Assembly (NCBI GenBank): GCA_963783105.1
Contig: CAWAMI010000003.1
Span: 983,299-1,047,298, forward strand
From: JAVEDQ01 sp963783105
Lineage (GTDB): Bacteria > Actinomycetota > Actinomycetes > Frankiales > Frankiaceae
DNA length: 64,000 bases
Reading direction: 5' to 3'
Part shown: positions 16,443 to 25,214 of the stretch, in pieces
Layout of the letters: each line of letters begins with the position of its first letter
How positions within the stretch are numbered: position 1 is the first letter of the stretch
Translations under genes and position numbers: made by a program
The notes under the pieces: model-generated
Databases searched by the model: none
What the model was told of the DNA's origin: nothing
The model's input: the letters and a program-made list of their open reading frames with translations, nothing else

Positions 16443-18299
16443 ATGACCGCAGCGCCCGCCGCACCGAGCCGATCGTCCCTGCTCCGAGGCCGCTTGACCG
16501 CCGCTCCGGGCACGACGAGGTCCGGCCCTACGCAGGGAGCCTTCGACGACCTGATCGAGCTCTCCACGCGGTCGCTGCGCGAGCTCACCTTCGTGGTGGT
16601 CGACCTCGAGACCACCGGCGGATCGCCCGCTTCGTGCGACATCACCGAGATCGGGGCCGTGAAGGTCCGGGGCGGCGAGATCCTCGGCGAACTGCAGACG
16701 CTGGTCCGGCCCTCGACGTCGATCCCGCCCTTCATCGCCGTCCTGACCGGCATCACCGACGCCATGGTGGCGAGCGCGCCGCGCCTCGAGGCCGCACTAC
16801 CGACCTTCCTCGAGTTCGCCCGCGGGGCCGTGCTGGTCGCGCACAACGCGCCGTTCGACCTCGGCTTCCTGAAGGCGGCGTGCGAGCGCACAGGGCTCTC
16901 GTGGCCCGGTGCGGAATCGGTCGACACGGCCCGGCTCGCCCGCCGCGTGCTGACCCGGGACGAGGCGCCGAACTGCAAGCTCTCCACCCTCGCGCAGCTG
17001 TTCCGAGCCACGGAGCCGCCGTGCCACCGCGCCCTCGCGGACGCCCGCGCCACGGTGGACGTCCTGCACGGCCTGCTCGAACGCCTCGGCAACCTCGGGG
17101 TCACCACCCTCGAGGAGCTGAAGGCGTTCCAGGCGCTCGTCCCGCCGGCCGTGCGCCGCAAGCGCCACCTCGCCGAGTCGCTGCCGTCGGCGCCGGGCGT
17201 CTACCTGTTCCGCGACGCGCAGGGCAAGGTGCTCTACGTCGGCACGTCCCGCAACGTCCGGACGCGCGTCCGCTCGTACTTCACGGCGAGCGAGCCCCGG
17301 ACGCGGATGGCGGAGATGGTCGGCATCGCCGAGTCCGTCGACGCCGTCCCGTGCGCGCACGCCCTCGAAGCCGAGGTCCGGGAACTGCGGCTCATCGCCG
17401 AGCACAAGCCCCGCTACAACCGCCGCTCCCGTTTCCCCGAGCGGTCTCTCTACCTGAAGCTGACCAACGAGGCCTTCCCGCGCGTCTCTCAGGTCCGGGC
17501 CGTTCGGAACGACGGCGCCGTCTACCTGGGTCCGCTCGGCACGCGCCGGACGGCGGAGCTGGCGACGGAGGCGATCCACGAGGCCTTTCCCCTGCGGCAG
17601 TGCACCTCCCGGCTGTCGCCCCGCCGCCGGTCCCCCGCCTGCGTGTTGGCGGAGATGGGACGCTGCGGCGCCCCCTGCGACGGCCGGCAGTCGCAGGAGC
17701 AGTACGCGGTGCACGTGGACGCGGCAAAGCGGGCCTGGCTCTCCGACCCTGAGGAGCTGGTGGGCCGGCTGCGGCAGCGGATGGCCCGGCTCGCCGAGTC
17801 CGGCCGCTACGAGGAGGCGGCCCAGCACCGGGATCGGCTCACGGCGTTCCTCCGCACGGCGGCGCGGTTACAGCGGCTGACAGGTCTCACCTCGATCGGT
17901 CAGCTCGTCGCGGCGGCGCCCGATGGCTCCGGCGGGTGGGAGCTGTCGGTCGTGCGGCACGGCCGGCTGGTCGCGTCAGGCGTCGCCCCACGCGGCGCGG
18001 CCGTCCGCCCCTTCCTCGCGGCCTTGGTCGCCACGGCCGAGACCGTCGAGCGCGGGCCCGGCCCGCTGCCGGCGACGACGGCGGAGGAAACCGAGTGCAT
18101 CCTGCGGTGGCTGTCGCGACCCGGGGTGCGGCTGGTCGAGCTCGACGGCTCGTGGTCCTCGCCCGCCTTCGGCGCGGGTCGGTTCCGCCGGCTGCTCGAC
18201 CTGCCGGCCCTCGGCCGGCAACGGCTGGGTTCCTTGGACGACCGGCGCGGCCTGCGTCCGACCAGCCAGCCTGCCCGCGGTCAGCTGGCGGCTGGATAG
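16443..18299 (+). CDS. DEDDh exonuclease - GIY-YIG nuclease (UvrC/Cho-like) fusion
   Basis: A 618-residue two-nuclease protein. Residues about 45-215 form a DnaQ-type 3'-5' exonuclease: Exo I is VVDLETTG (Asp/Glu), Exo II is HNAPFDLGFL and Exo III is HRALADARAT (His/Asp). Residues about 240-340 form a GIY-YIG domain (GVYLFRDAQGKVLYVGTS, then RSYF and the HKPRYN region), followed by a UvrC-like segment with CVLAEMGRCGAPCDG and a UVR-like motif. This architecture is known in actinobacteria and resembles E. coli Cho plus the proofreading subunit, which suggests incision with resection in DNA repair. It is probably translated from a leaderless mRNA. Confidence 0.92.
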   Translation: MTAAPAAPSRSSLLRGRLTAAPGTTRSGPTQGAFDDLIELSTRSLRELTFVVVDLETTGGSPASCDITEIGAVKVRGGEILGELQTLVRPSTSIPPFIAVLTGITDAMVASAPRLEAALPTFLEFARGAVLVAHNAPFDLGFLKAACERTGLSWPGAESVDTARLARRVLTRDEAPNCKLSTLAQLFRATEPPCHRALADARATVDVLHGLLERLGNLGVTTLEELKAFQALVPPAVRRKRHLAESLPSAPGVYLFRDAQGKVLYVGTSRNVRTRVRSYFTASEPRTRMAEMVGIAESVDAVPCAHALEAEVRELRLIAEHKPRYNRRSRFPERSLYLKLTNEAFPRVSQVRAVRNDGAVYLGPLGTRRTAELATEAIHEAFPLRQCTSRLSPRRRSPACVLAEMGRCGAPCDGRQSQEQYAVHVDAAKRAWLSDPEELVGRLRQRMARLAESGRYEEAAQHRDRLTAFLRTAARLQRLTGLTSIGQLVAAAPDGSGGWELSVVRHGRLVASGVAPRGAAVRPFLAALVATAETVERGPGPLPATTAEETECILRWLSRPGVRLVELDGSWSSPAFGAGRFRRLLDLPALGRQRLGSLDDRRGLRPTSQPARGQLAAG

Positions 18300-18369
18300 G
18301 TTCGCGGATGACGATGTGGAGCTGACGATGTGGGCCTGACGGCTCCGCCGACTCGACGGGAGCAACAAC

Positions 18370-18657
18370 GTGGTCACGGCAGTAGTGCTCATCACGGCGT
18401 CGGTGGACCGCATCCCCGAGTTGGCGCAGCAGATCGCCGACCTCGACGGGGTCACCGAGGTGTACTCCGTCACCGGCGAGATCGACCTGGTCGCGATGGT
18501 GCGGGTGCGGCGTCAGGAGCAGCTCGCGGAGGTCATCGCCGACCGCCTGACGAAGCTCCCCGGCGTCGTGCGCACGGAGACGCTGATCGCCTTTCGGACC
18601 TACAGCCAGCACGACCTCGACGCCGCGTTCTCCATCGGTGTGGAGGACGCGGACTGA
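18370..18657 (+). CDS. Lrp/AsnC ligand-binding (RAM) domain protein
   Basis: A 95-residue protein made only of the AsnC C-terminal effector domain: AVVLITASVDRIPELAQQ, VYSVTGEIDLVAMVRV and RTETLIAFRTYS are typical strands and helices of the RAM fold. There is no helix-turn-helix, so it cannot bind DNA by itself. It may bind amino acids as a multimer or modulate a full-length Lrp regulator. GTG 18370 follows GGGAG at seven bases. Confidence 0.88.
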   Translation: MVTAVVLITASVDRIPELAQQIADLDGVTEVYSVTGEIDLVAMVRVRRQEQLAEVIADRLTKLPGVVRTETLIAFRTYSQHDLDAAFSIGVEDAD

Positions 18658-18881
18658 GGCGGTGATCGCCGTCGACACCGACGGATCGGCCAACCGCTGA
18701 ACCTCCCCGAACGCGTGCGGACAGCGAATTCGCGCGTTCGCCCGCGCGGTGGAGGCGAGCTGGTCCAGGCTTGGCCTCGACTCGAGGGTCGGCACAGGAG
18801 GTCGCCGGTCGCAGGGTCCCGCAGTCGATCGAGACAGCCTCGATCCCGTCTCGACCCTCCGCCGACGCGGCAAGGAGCCCC

Positions 18882-19541
18882 ATGTCCGAGGTCGTCGCCC
18901 CGCCCCGTCCCGACACGAGCGACATGATCGCGGTGCACCAGGTCTTCCGGAGGGCGTTCGCCGCCGCCCCGCGCATCATCGGCAGCGCCTCCCGGCACGA
19001 GCCGGAGCACGTGGCGAACGTCGCCTCCTACTACGCCAACGTGCTCGCGTTCCTACACGCCCACCACGAGGGCGAGGACGAGCTCGTCTGGCCGAAGCTG
19101 CTCGCGCGGTGCCCTGCGGAGGCGACCCGCGTGCAGGCGATCGCCGACCAGCACGAGGACGTGTCGAGGCTGCTGGCGCAGGCCGAGGCGAGACTCGGGG
19201 CCTGGGCGGCGGCACCGAGCACCGACAACGGGGCACAGCTGGCCGGCGCCCTGGTGCTGCTCGGCAACGGGCTGGCCGAGCACCTGGACCAGGAGGAGCA
19301 GTTCGTGCTCCCCTTGGCCGCCGACCACCTCAGCGTCGAGGAGTGGGCTGAACTGCCGGTACACGGAATGCGCACGTTCCGGGGCGACAAGCTCTGGGTC
19401 CTGCTGGGTCTACTCTTCGAGGCGATGCCGCCCGGAGTTCCGGAGGCCACCCTCGCGCAGATGCCGCCGCCGATCGCCGCCTGGTGGAGCGCGGAGGGCG
19501 AGCCCGCGTTCACGGCGTTCGTCGCCGACGTCCGCCGCTGA
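18882..19541 (+). CDS. Hemerythrin-domain protein
   Basis: A 219-residue protein with a hemerythrin HHE four-helix bundle. Likely di-iron ligands are H in AVHQVFR, the HAHHEGEDELVWP segment, H in DQHEDV, and the AEHLDQEEQFVLP segment. Such proteins sense or carry oxygen or NO, or store iron. ATG 18882 is preceded by AAGGAG at a good distance; the frame extends to 18771 without supporting signals. The C-terminal region (after about residue 165) is helical and is similar to other actinobacterial single-domain hemerythrins. Confidence 0.88.
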   Translation: MSEVVAPPRPDTSDMIAVHQVFRRAFAAAPRIIGSASRHEPEHVANVASYYANVLAFLHAHHEGEDELVWPKLLARCPAEATRVQAIADQHEDVSRLLAQAEARLGAWAAAPSTDNGAQLAGALVLLGNGLAEHLDQEEQFVLPLAADHLSVEEWAELPVHGMRTFRGDKLWVLLGLLFEAMPPGVPEATLAQMPPPIAAWWSAEGEPAFTAFVADVRR

Positions 19542-19556
19542 GCCCGGCCGCGCCTT

Positions 19557-20615
19557 TCAGCGGCGCCGGACGCGCCACACGACCAGGCCGACGAACGCGA
19601 GGGCCACGGCGCCGGTGACCAGGGCGGGACGAAGGTTGTCGTCGCCGCCGACGAGGCGACCGACGGACGTCCCGTTTCCGGACTCACGCCGCAGCGACAG
19701 GATCTCCGATCGCCTCCCCTCGCTCGAGAGCAGGATCGATTCGCCGTCCGCGGCGAAGGCGACGGCCTCCCCCTGAGGCTGCGCAGGCAGGTCGATCCGG
19801 CGGGGTGCGGTCTTCAGCGCGGCCACCAGGTCACCGTCCGGCACGGCGTAGACGTAGGCGTCGAGGTAGGTGCGGAGGACGAGGACGCTGCCGTCCGGCG
19901 AGACCGCCCCGCCGGTGATCGCGCCGAAGGTGCCGCCGGAGCCGGGTGCGTTGATCTCACCCGCGGCCTGCAGGCGGCGGACGTCGGTCGGCGCCGGTCC
20001 GGACGAGGCGGCCGGACGTCCGGGAGCCTCGTAGGCCCGGGCCCGACTGGTCAGCCCCTTGGTGACGATCACGACCTGCCCGGTCCGCGGCGACAGGAGC
20101 AGGGCCTCCGCGTCGTGCGGGCCGTCGGGGTAGGCGAAGCGGAACCGCTGCGTGGGAGCGGTCACGTCCGCCGCCGCCGTGTTCGCCGACAGTTGGGGCT
20201 CGGTCACCCGGTCGAGCACGATGCGTTCGCGCTGGCCGATGTTGTCGCCGATGTCGGCGAGCCAGAGCGTGGAGTTCGGGCCGGGCGCGAGGTCCTCCGC
20301 GTCGAAGGCGTCCACGCCCTGCAGGTTCAGCACCCCGAGCGTCGGGCAGCGTCCGTCGACGGGAGCGCCGAGCGCGAACAGCCGCGCCGTGTCCCCCGAG
20401 TCGTTGTGGGTCCACAGGCGCGACGGGTCGCGGGTGCTCACCGCCAAGCCGCTCGACTCGTCGATCCGGTCGTCGTCGACCGTGCAGCGCACGGAGTCCG
20501 AGCCGAAGCTCGGCACCGGGGGGTCCGCCGACGCCGCGACGGCGGTGCCGGGGCAGGTCCCCCCGAGAAGGGCGCCGAACGCGCACGCGGCGATCAGGAC
20601 CGGACGGAGCCTCAC
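19557..20615 (-). CDS. Secreted protein with C-terminal membrane anchor
   Basis: A 352-residue exported protein. Residues about 1-28 form a signal peptide (RLRPVLIAACAFGALLGG, then small residues at the cleavage site), and residues about 325-345 form a transmembrane helix followed by RVRRR. In between are repeated short strands (LWTHNDSGDTARLFAL, LWLADIGDN, HDAEALLLSP) that suggest a beta-propeller. The function is unknown. The start GTG overlaps the trpD stop (GTGA), so it is translated with trpD, although a metabolic link is not obvious. Confidence 0.75.
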   Translation of the reverse strand: MRLRPVLIAACAFGALLGGTCPGTAVAASADPPVPSFGSDSVRCTVDDDRIDESSGLAVSTRDPSRLWTHNDSGDTARLFALGAPVDGRCPTLGVLNLQGVDAFDAEDLAPGPNSTLWLADIGDNIGQRERIVLDRVTEPQLSANTAAADVTAPTQRFRFAYPDGPHDAEALLLSPRTGQVVIVTKGLTSRARAYEAPGRPAASSGPAPTDVRRLQAAGEINAPGSGGTFGAITGGAVSPDGSVLVLRTYLDAYVYAVPDGDLVAALKTAPRRIDLPAQPQGEAVAFAADGESILLSSEGRRSEILSLRRESGNGTSVGRLVGGDDNLRPALVTGAVALAFVGLVVWRVRRR

Positions 20616-21670
20616 GAGCCGGGCGTCAGCGCCTGACTGACCGCAACCCAGCGCTCCAGCGACGCAGACGCCCGCCCGCTGTCGAGGGACTCGGCGGCTC
20701 GGACCAGCCCCTCGGCCAGGGCCTCGTCGAGGCTCGTCGCCGACGCGGGGGCGGCGGCCGCCAACGCCGCAGCGGCGTTCAACAGCACGGCATCGCGGAC
20801 CGGCCCGCGCTCCCCGTCGAGCAACCGGCGGCTGATGTCGGCGTTGACCTTGGCGTCGCCGCCGCGCAGCGCCCCGGGCTCGGACCGGGCCACGCCCAGG
20901 TCCCGGGGCTCGACCACCTCGTCGGAGACCCTGCCGTCGCGTACCCACCACACCCGGGAGGTCGTGGTCGTCGTCAACTCATCCAGCCCGTCCTCGCCCC
21001 GGAGGACCAGGGCCGACGCGCCGCGCCCGGCCAGGACCCCGGCCAGCACCGGCGCGAGCCGCAGGTCGGCCACGCCGACGGCCTGTGCGGCGGGCTGAGC
21101 GGGGTTCGTCAGCGGCCCGAGCACGTTGAACACCGTCCGGACGCCCAGCTCGCGCCGGGCGACGGACGCGTGCCGCAGCGCGGGGTGGAACCGCGGGGCG
21201 AAGCAGAAGCCGATACCCGCCTCGGTCACGCATTCGGCGACCTCGGCGGCCCCGAGGTCGACCTGGACGCCCATCTCCTCGAGCAGGTCGGCCGACCCGG
21301 TCTGGGAGGATGCCGCCCGGTTGCCGTGCTTGATCACGGGTACGCCGGCGCCGGCGACGACCATCGCGGCCAGTGTGGAGATGTTGACGGTGTGCGCGCG
21401 GTCGCCGCCGGTCCCGCAGGTGTCGACCGCCCGGGCGCGCAGATCGTCGTCGACTGGTAGCCGGACCGCCCGCTCGAGCATCGATTCGACCAGCCCGGCG
21501 ACCTCGCCGGGAGTCTCCCCCTTGGCCCGCAGCGCCACCGCGAAGCCCGCCACCTGCACCGGGGTGGCCTCCCCGTCCATGATCTCGCCCATCGCCCAGG
21601 CCGCATCGGCGCGGCTGAGCGTCTCGCCCTCGAGCAGGGTGGCCAGCACCTCCGGCCAGGATCGGCTCAC
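20612..21670 (-). CDS. trpD: Anthranilate phosphoribosyltransferase
   Basis: Joins anthranilate to PRPP in tryptophan synthesis. The 352-residue length fits the family. The PRPP loop DTCGTGGDRAHTVNIST lies near residues 83-99, KHGNRAASSQTGSADLLE near 114-131, and the anthranilate-binding region RFHPALRHA and LGPLTNPAQP follow. The start is GTG 21670. As in many actinobacteria, the gene stands apart from the rest of the trp genes. Confidence 0.95.
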   Translation of the reverse strand: MSRSWPEVLATLLEGETLSRADAAWAMGEIMDGEATPVQVAGFAVALRAKGETPGEVAGLVESMLERAVRLPVDDDLRARAVDTCGTGGDRAHTVNISTLAAMVVAGAGVPVIKHGNRAASSQTGSADLLEEMGVQVDLGAAEVAECVTEAGIGFCFAPRFHPALRHASVARRELGVRTVFNVLGPLTNPAQPAAQAVGVADLRLAPVLAGVLAGRGASALVLRGEDGLDELTTTTTSRVWWVRDGRVSDEVVEPRDLGVARSEPGALRGGDAKVNADISRRLLDGERGPVRDAVLLNAAAALAAAAPASATSLDEALAEGLVRAAESLDSGRASASLERWVAVSQALTPGS

Positions 21671-21707
21671 GCCAGGCTCACGACAGACTCACGACAGACA
21701 GGCCCGA

Positions 21708-22133
21708 TCAGGCGTGCCGGACGTCCGCGCCGCCGGACTGCACGGGGGCGCGGTCGGTGCGCTGCCTGATCAGCGCGACGAGGGCCTCGGCGAGCTCGAC
21801 CGGGTCGGCCGGGTGCTTCAGGGCCGCGTCCGCCAGGGACCAGCGGGCGAGCCACCGATCGTCCCGCCGGGCCACGAGCAGCAGCATCAGGGGGCAGTTC
21901 GGCACCTCGTTCTTCAGCGAACGGCTGATGCCCATGCCGCCGGTCGGCGCCGCCTCCGCGTCGAGGATGCAGACGTCGATACCGCCGGCGTCGACCAGCC
22001 GGGTCACCGAGCCCGCGTCCCCCGCTTCGACCCACTCGATCGGCTCGAGGTCCGGGTCGGGCCGGCGACCGACGGCGAGCATCACCCGCTCGCGAACCCG
22101 CGGGTCGTCGCTGTAGACGAGGACGGTGCTCAT
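21708..22133 (-). CDS. Receiver-like (response-regulator fold) protein
   Basis: A 141-residue single-domain protein with CheY-like features: an acidic pair in VYSDDPRV (residues 9-10), a candidate phospho-acceptor in DVCILDAEA (Asp58), and a lysine in AALKHPADP. The conserved Thr/Ser after strand 4 is missing (LLLVARRDD). There is no output domain and no neighbouring kinase. ATG 22133 has a GGAGG about 11 bases upstream. It may be an atypical receiver that works by protein contact. Confidence 0.7.
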   Translation of the reverse strand: MSTVLVYSDDPRVRERVMLAVGRRPDPDLEPIEWVEAGDAGSVTRLVDAGGIDVCILDAEAAPTGGMGISRSLKNEVPNCPLMLLLVARRDDRWLARWSLADAALKHPADPVELAEALVALIRQRTDRAPVQSGGADVRHA

Positions 22134-22233
22134 GCGCGGGCAGTACCTCCTGGCCACCGCTGCGGCTATCCGCCATGACGAGAGCGGCGTGATCTACAGC
22201 GGAGGTTACCGGAGCCGGCCCCTCCCGCCGGTC

Positions 22234-22656
22234 TCAACCCACCGGGCGGGCCAGGGCCTCCCAGCCCAGGTAGTCGACGGGGTGCCGGGTCGTGAGCCCC
22301 GTCATCCGCGCCCGGGCCTGCGCCGCGGACAGGACGGTGAGCAGGGTCGTCGACGAGGCGACCAGCCGCCCGTCGCCGGGCGTCGCGACGTCGTAGCCGT
22401 CGGCGCGCAACCCTGAACTCAACGGCTCCACGTCGGCACCCGGATGCACGGCGAAGACGTGGCGGACCAGGACCGGCTCGTCCAGGTCGTGACCGCCTGC
22501 TCCGACCTCCGCCAGCACCGCGGCATCGCCCCGCTCGACGTCGAACGCCCGCGCCAGCAGCGTCAGCGAGCCGTCGTCGACGAGCCGGACCGGCTCCGGT
22601 GCGCGCCGGCGGAACAAGCGGCGGATCCGCCCGCCCCCGACCGCGGGCGGCGTCAC
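22234..22656 (-). CDS. Conserved hypothetical, possibly RraB-like
   Basis: A 140-residue protein of unknown function that begins GTG at 22656, overlapping the stop of the oxidase assembly gene (GTGA). The N-terminus is basic (GRIRRLFRRRAPEP). The body has alternating strands and helices, with a stretch VRHVFAVHPGADVEP plus LRADGYDV that weakly resembles RraB ribonuclease-E-regulator domains. The link is low confidence. Its coupling to the cytochrome oxidase assembly gene is clear. Confidence 0.6.
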   Translation of the reverse strand: MTPPAVGGGRIRRLFRRRAPEPVRLVDDGSLTLLARAFDVERGDAAVLAEVGAGGHDLDEPVLVRHVFAVHPGADVEPLSSGLRADGYDVATPGDGRLVASSTTLLTVLSAAQARARMTGLTTRHPVDYLGWEALARPVG

Positions 22657-23675
22657 CGCCGCGCGGCGCCGGCCGAGGCGTCGTCGGTGGACTCGCGGGC
22701 GGCCTTCCCGGGCACCTCGGCCGCCGCAGGCCGGGGTCGGGTGCTCGAGGCGTTGAGCCGGGCGAGGTAGGCGTTGTAGGCCGCGAGTTCGTCCTGCTCG
22801 CCGCCGGGGTTGCGGTCGGCTCGGCGGTCCTCGCGACGGGCCTGCCGCTCGTCGGCCCGCGACCACTGCACGAACAGCGCGACGAACACCATGGCCCCCA
22901 CCAGCTCGCCGGCCGCCCACATCAGGCCGCCGCCGTTGTGCTGGTCGGTGAGCAGGCTGGTCCCCCACGAACGGGGGTGGGTGGCGTAGTAGTCCGAGGC
23001 GAAGACCTCGCTGTAGTTCATGACCGCCAGCGCGAGCAGCGCGTGCAGGGGGAAGGTGAGGAAGAGCAGCATGAGCCGCCCCCAGTACGGGAGTCGGCCC
23101 GGCAGCGGGTCGATGCCGATGATCGGCCAGAAGAACAGACAGCCCGCCAGCAGGAAGTGCGCGTGGGTCAGGTCGTGGACGACGTCGTTGCGCAGGGACA
23201 CCTCGTAGAGCGAGGTGAAGTACAGCCCGTACATGCTGACCACCAGCACCACGAACCCGACCAGCGGGAACGACAGCACCCTGGCGACCGGGGTGTGCAG
23301 GAGCCAGAGGAGCTCGCGCCGGGGCCGGCGCGGAAGCGCGCGCAGCGCGAGGGTGACCGGCGCGCCGAGGGCCAGCGGGATCGGAGCGACCGTGGCGAGC
23401 AACATGTGCTGGACGGCATGCGCGGAGAACAGGGCGTGGTCGTAGAGCGCCACTCCCCCGCAGGTGGCGTAGGCGACGACGAGCAGGCCGGCGAGCCACG
23501 CCGCCGTCCGTCCGGGTGACCACGAATCGCCGCGGCGCCGCAGCTTGATCACCGCGGCCAGGTACAGCCCGGCGGCGAGGACGACGCCGATCAGTGGTAC
23601 CGGGTCCAGCGACCAGTCGAACAGCAGCCGCCCCAGGTCGGGCGGCGGCGGCACGTAGGCGTGGGCAACCAGCAC
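22653..23675 (-). CDS. Cytochrome c oxidase assembly protein (caa3 CtaG family)
   Basis: A 340-residue polytopic membrane protein of the caa3-type CtaG family, with about seven transmembrane helices. Conserved histidines appear in YDHALFSAHAVQHMLLATVA and THAHFLLAGCLFFWP, which fits a role in delivering copper to cytochrome oxidase. The hydrophilic C-terminus (residues about 285-340) is charged and probably disordered. The GTG at 23675 has TAGTCT seven bases upstream. It is divergent from ctaE-qcrCAB, in keeping with a role in oxidase biogenesis. Confidence 0.88.
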   Translation of the reverse strand: MLVAHAYVPPPPDLGRLLFDWSLDPVPLIGVVLAAGLYLAAVIKLRRRGDSWSPGRTAAWLAGLLVVAYATCGGVALYDHALFSAHAVQHMLLATVAPIPLALGAPVTLALRALPRRPRRELLWLLHTPVARVLSFPLVGFVVLVVSMYGLYFTSLYEVSLRNDVVHDLTHAHFLLAGCLFFWPIIGIDPLPGRLPYWGRLMLLFLTFPLHALLALAVMNYSEVFASDYYATHPRSWGTSLLTDQHNGGGLMWAAGELVGAMVFVALFVQWSRADERQARREDRRADRNPGGEQDELAAYNAYLARLNASSTRPRPAAAEVPGKAARESTDDASAGAARR

Positions 23676-23682
23676 GGCTTCC

Positions 23683-23688
23683 AGACTA
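23683..23688 (-). promoter_or_regulatory. Leaderless -10 (TAGTCT) for the CtaG-family gene
   Basis: The minus strand reads TAGTCT, ending seven bases before GTG 23675. There is no ribosome site, which supports this start and a leaderless mRNA. Confidence 0.5.
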
Positions 23689-23799
23689 GATCCTCGCGCG
23701 GCGTGTCGGCCCCGGCGCCGGGTCCGACCCCCGACCCGGCACGAATCGGCTGTGAAGCACCGCACCCGTGCGACGTCGCTTCGCCGAACATCTGCCAGA

Positions 23800-24432
23800 A
23801 TGCGCCGTGTGGCAAGCGCAGCCCCGGTGCTGGAGAACGCACCCCCTCATGGCTCCCTGACCCGCCCGTCGATGGTGTCGGTGGGCACGATCGTCTGGTT
23901 GTCCTCCGAGCTGATGTTCTTCGCGGCACTGTTCGCGATGTACTTCACGATCCGGGCGGTGACCCCGTCCGCGGAGTGGCCCCCGGTGGAGGGCGTCAAC
24001 GGCGTGGGCCCGGTCCATCTGCGGATCGGCTTCTCGCTGATCTTCACCACGATCCTCGTGCTCTCCAGCGTCACCTGCCAGATCGGGGTGTTCGCCGCCG
24101 AGCGCGGCGACGTCCACGGGCTGCGGCGCTGGTTCGTGATCACGCTGATCATGGGCGCGGTCTTCATCTCCGGGCAGCTCTACGAGTACCTGGTCGAGAA
24201 CGAGTTCACGCTCTCCTCGCACGCGTACGGCTCCGTGTACTACCTGACGACCGGCTTCCACGGCTTACATGTCACAGGAGGTCTGGTCGCCTTCGTCTTA
24301 CTGCTGATTCGAACGACGTACGGCCCCTTCACACCTGAACAGGCCACCTCGGCGATTGTCGTCTCGTACTACTGGCACTTCGTCGACGTGGTCTGGATCG
24401 CCCTCTACTTCACGATCTACATCCTTCAGTGA
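23800..24432 (+). CDS. ctaE: Cytochrome c oxidase subunit III
   Basis: A 210-residue integral membrane subunit of the aa3 oxidase with five transmembrane helices, starting with VGTIVWLSSELMFFAALFAM. The conserved glutamate in SSELMFF and the FHGLHVTGG and YYWHFVDVVW motifs are typical of subunit III. ATG 23800 is chosen; GTG 23809 is equally possible and neither has a strong ribosome site. It overlaps qcrC (GTGA), so oxidase subunit III is co-expressed with the bcc complex, as is usual in actinobacteria. Confidence 0.93.
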   Translation: MRRVASAAPVLENAPPHGSLTRPSMVSVGTIVWLSSELMFFAALFAMYFTIRAVTPSAEWPPVEGVNGVGPVHLRIGFSLIFTTILVLSSVTCQIGVFAAERGDVHGLRRWFVITLIMGAVFISGQLYEYLVENEFTLSSHAYGSVYYLTTGFHGLHVTGGLVAFVLLLIRTTYGPFTPEQATSAIVVSYYWHFVDVVWIALYFTIYILQ

Positions 24433-25214
24433 GCGACATGACAGCAACCCGGTCGGCCCGCCCTCGGCGCCTGCCCACCGCCTTCGTCCTCCTCCTCGCT
24501 CTCGCCGCCCTCGCCGCGCTCTGGGCCGTCCTGGCCCCCAAGAGCACGGCGGCGGAGGCCGAGGACCCCAACCTCGCCATCCGGGAAGGCCGGGCGCTCT
24601 ACCTCGTCGGGTGTTCGTCCTGTCACGGGCTCGACGCCCAGGGCGGCAACCAGGCGCCCAGCCTGATCGGCGTGGGCGCTGCCGCGGTCGACTTCCAGGT
24701 CGGCACCGGGCGCATGCCGCTCGCGTCCCCCAAGGCTCAGGCGGAGCGCAAGACACCGCTGTACAACGAGACCCAGATCCGTCAGCTCAGCGCCTACATC
24801 GCCTCGCTGGCCCCGGGCCCGGAGATCCCCACGGTCGATCTCGCCGACGGTGACCTGGCCTACGGCGGCGAGCTGTTCCGGACGAACTGTGCTCAGTGCC
24901 ACCAGGCGTCCGGGCAGGGCGGCGCGCTCACCAACGGCAAGTACGCGCCGAGCCTGATGAAGTCGTCCCCTCTGCACGTCGCCGAGGCCATGCGCACCGG
25001 CCCCGAGTCGATGCCGGTCTTCGCCCCCGGTCAGCTGGACGACCACCAGGTCAACTCGATCGCGAAGTACGTCGAGTTCCTGCAGACACCGAACGACCCG
25101 GGTGGTAACCCGATCGGCCACTACGGCCCCGTCCCCGAAGGTCTCGTGGCCTGGCTGGTCGGCATCGGGGGTCTCATCGTCGCCACCCTGTGGATCGGAT
25201 CGAGGATCACATGA
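24429..25214 (+). CDS. qcrC: Menaquinol-cytochrome c reductase diheme cytochrome c subunit
   Basis: A 261-residue diheme cytochrome c. An N-terminal membrane helix (residues about 14-32) is followed by two cytochrome c domains with CSSCH (residues about 62-66) and CAQCH (residues about 157-161), then a C-terminal transmembrane anchor (GLVAWLVGIGGLIVATLWIG). In actinobacteria this fused cytochrome cc passes electrons directly from the Rieske centre to oxidase CuA, with no soluble cytochrome c. The GTG start overlaps ctaE and the stop overlaps qcrA. Confidence 0.95.
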   Translation: MSDMTATRSARPRRLPTAFVLLLALAALAALWAVLAPKSTAAEAEDPNLAIREGRALYLVGCSSCHGLDAQGGNQAPSLIGVGAAAVDFQVGTGRMPLASPKAQAERKTPLYNETQIRQLSAYIASLAPGPEIPTVDLADGDLAYGGELFRTNCAQCHQASGQGGALTNGKYAPSLMKSSPLHVAEAMRTGPESMPVFAPGQLDDHQVNSIAKYVEFLQTPNDPGGNPIGHYGPVPEGLVAWLVGIGGLIVATLWIGSRIT

